Origin: an uncultured Collinsella sp.
Lineage (GTDB): Bacteria; Actinomycetota; Coriobacteriia; Coriobacteriales; Coriobacteriaceae
Direction: 5' to 3'
DNA: 16,014 nt
Assembly (NCBI GenBank): GCA_900766165.1
Contig: CAAFUK010000080.1
Location: forward strand, 1 to 16,014
Below the pieces are notes generated by a model. It made no database searches. It had not been told where the DNA came from and worked only from the letters and a program-made list of their open reading frames with translations. Each line of letters starts with the position of its first letter. Positions within the stretch are counted from its first letter, which is position 1. The translations under genes and the position numbers were made by a program. Shown piece after piece: positions 15,762-16,014 of the stretch.

Positions 15762-15939
15762 CAGTGCCCGCCCCACGGGAAACCTGCCAAAAAGAGACAG
15801 GTTTATTTTGGTCGGTTTTATCTGGGAAGATGCTGCTGCGGCTATCTACAGATCTGAAATCTGACTACTGAATAGACTGTCTAACTAAATAGCGAGCGGC
15901 ACTAACCAGCCCTTTTGCTTGCGCCCGGGAGGGGCGCAT

Positions 15940-16014
15940 ATGAAGTTTATCGCGAGTTCCGCACGCAAAGGAAAGCACTTAATGTGCTTTCCGTCTTGCG
16001 CAGGACTGTAGAGC
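15940..16014 (-). repeat. Right inverted arm
   Basis: Reverse-complement partner of 15687-15761. Its hairpin reads GGAAAGCAC/GTGCTTTCC, extended by CGCAA/TTGCG, so it is fully paired although its sequence differs from the left copy. The outer end CAGGACTGTAGAGC is the last 14 bases of the window, so the arm may continue outside it. Confidence 0.9.

Larger units (their letters stand above)
15687..16014. mobile_element. Palindromic element with 75-bp structured inverted arms (MITE-like, unclassified)
   Basis: Two 75-bp inverted arms (15687-15761 and 15940-16014) enclose a 178-bp core with no gene. The core holds a stem AAACCTG/CAGGTTT (15780-15786 with 15798-15804) and a GC stem GCGCCC/GGGCGC (15921-15926 with 15932-15937). 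Size, non-coding nature and long terminal inverted repeats resemble a MITE. No target duplication can be tested because the window ends at the right arm. Alternatives are an invertible segment, paired terminator-like hairpins, or a structured RNA. The call as mobile is inference; the inverted structure is directly visible. Confidence 0.4.

Overview
This 16 kb window looks like ordinary chromosome from a high-GC, Gram-positive actinobacterium, most likely class Coriobacteriia (Collinsella or a close relative). That placement is inference. It rests on the gene order (rnj-ftsK-rodZ-yajQ-rimO-pgsA-cinA, then recA-recX, then rny-spoVS-miaB), on RNase J and RNase Y occurring together, on a Bacillus/actinobacterial-type LexA box, and on protein sequences that resemble coriobacterial homologues. 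All thirteen genes are on the minus strand, so transcription runs from the right end of the window to the left. They are core housekeeping genes. I see no prophage, CRISPR array, toxin-antitoxin pair or biosynthetic cluster.

Reading right to left, three transcription units are visible. (1) 15459 to 6404: RNase J, FtsK translocase, a RodZ-like membrane protein, YajQ, RimO, PgsA and a stand-alone CinA C-terminal domain. Gaps are 0-27 nt (ftsK and rodZ share a TGATG junction), and the unit closes with a perfect 10-bp hairpin at 6373-6396. (2) recA-recX, driven by a near-consensus promoter (TTGACC-17-TATTAT) whose spacer holds a perfect palindromic LexA box. Further upstream lies a helically phased array of six CCAAA-type repeats. 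(3) rny, a GHKL-type ATPase, spoVS and miaB (the last cut by the left window edge), driven by a TTGACA-17-TACGAT promoter, with a leader of about 160 nt that carries a 9-bp hairpin. In this unit the GHKL ATPase sits where Bacillus subtilis has ymdB, between rny and spoVS.

Together the genes cover DNA repair and recombination (recA, recX), chromosome segregation (ftsK), cell shape (rodZ), phospholipid synthesis (pgsA), NAD/nucleotide salvage (cinA/pncC), methylthiolation of tRNA and ribosomal protein S12 (miaB, rimO), and the two main RNA-decay nucleases (rny, rnj).

The most unusual part is the non-coding right end. Positions 15687-16014 are bounded by two 75-bp inverted arms, 65/75 identical without gaps. 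All ten differences fall in one internal hairpin, and eight of them form four compensatory base-pair changes. This is either a MITE-like or palindromic mobile element, or a pair of selected structural (RNA or DNA) elements. The window stops exactly at the end of the right arm, so its outer limit cannot be seen.
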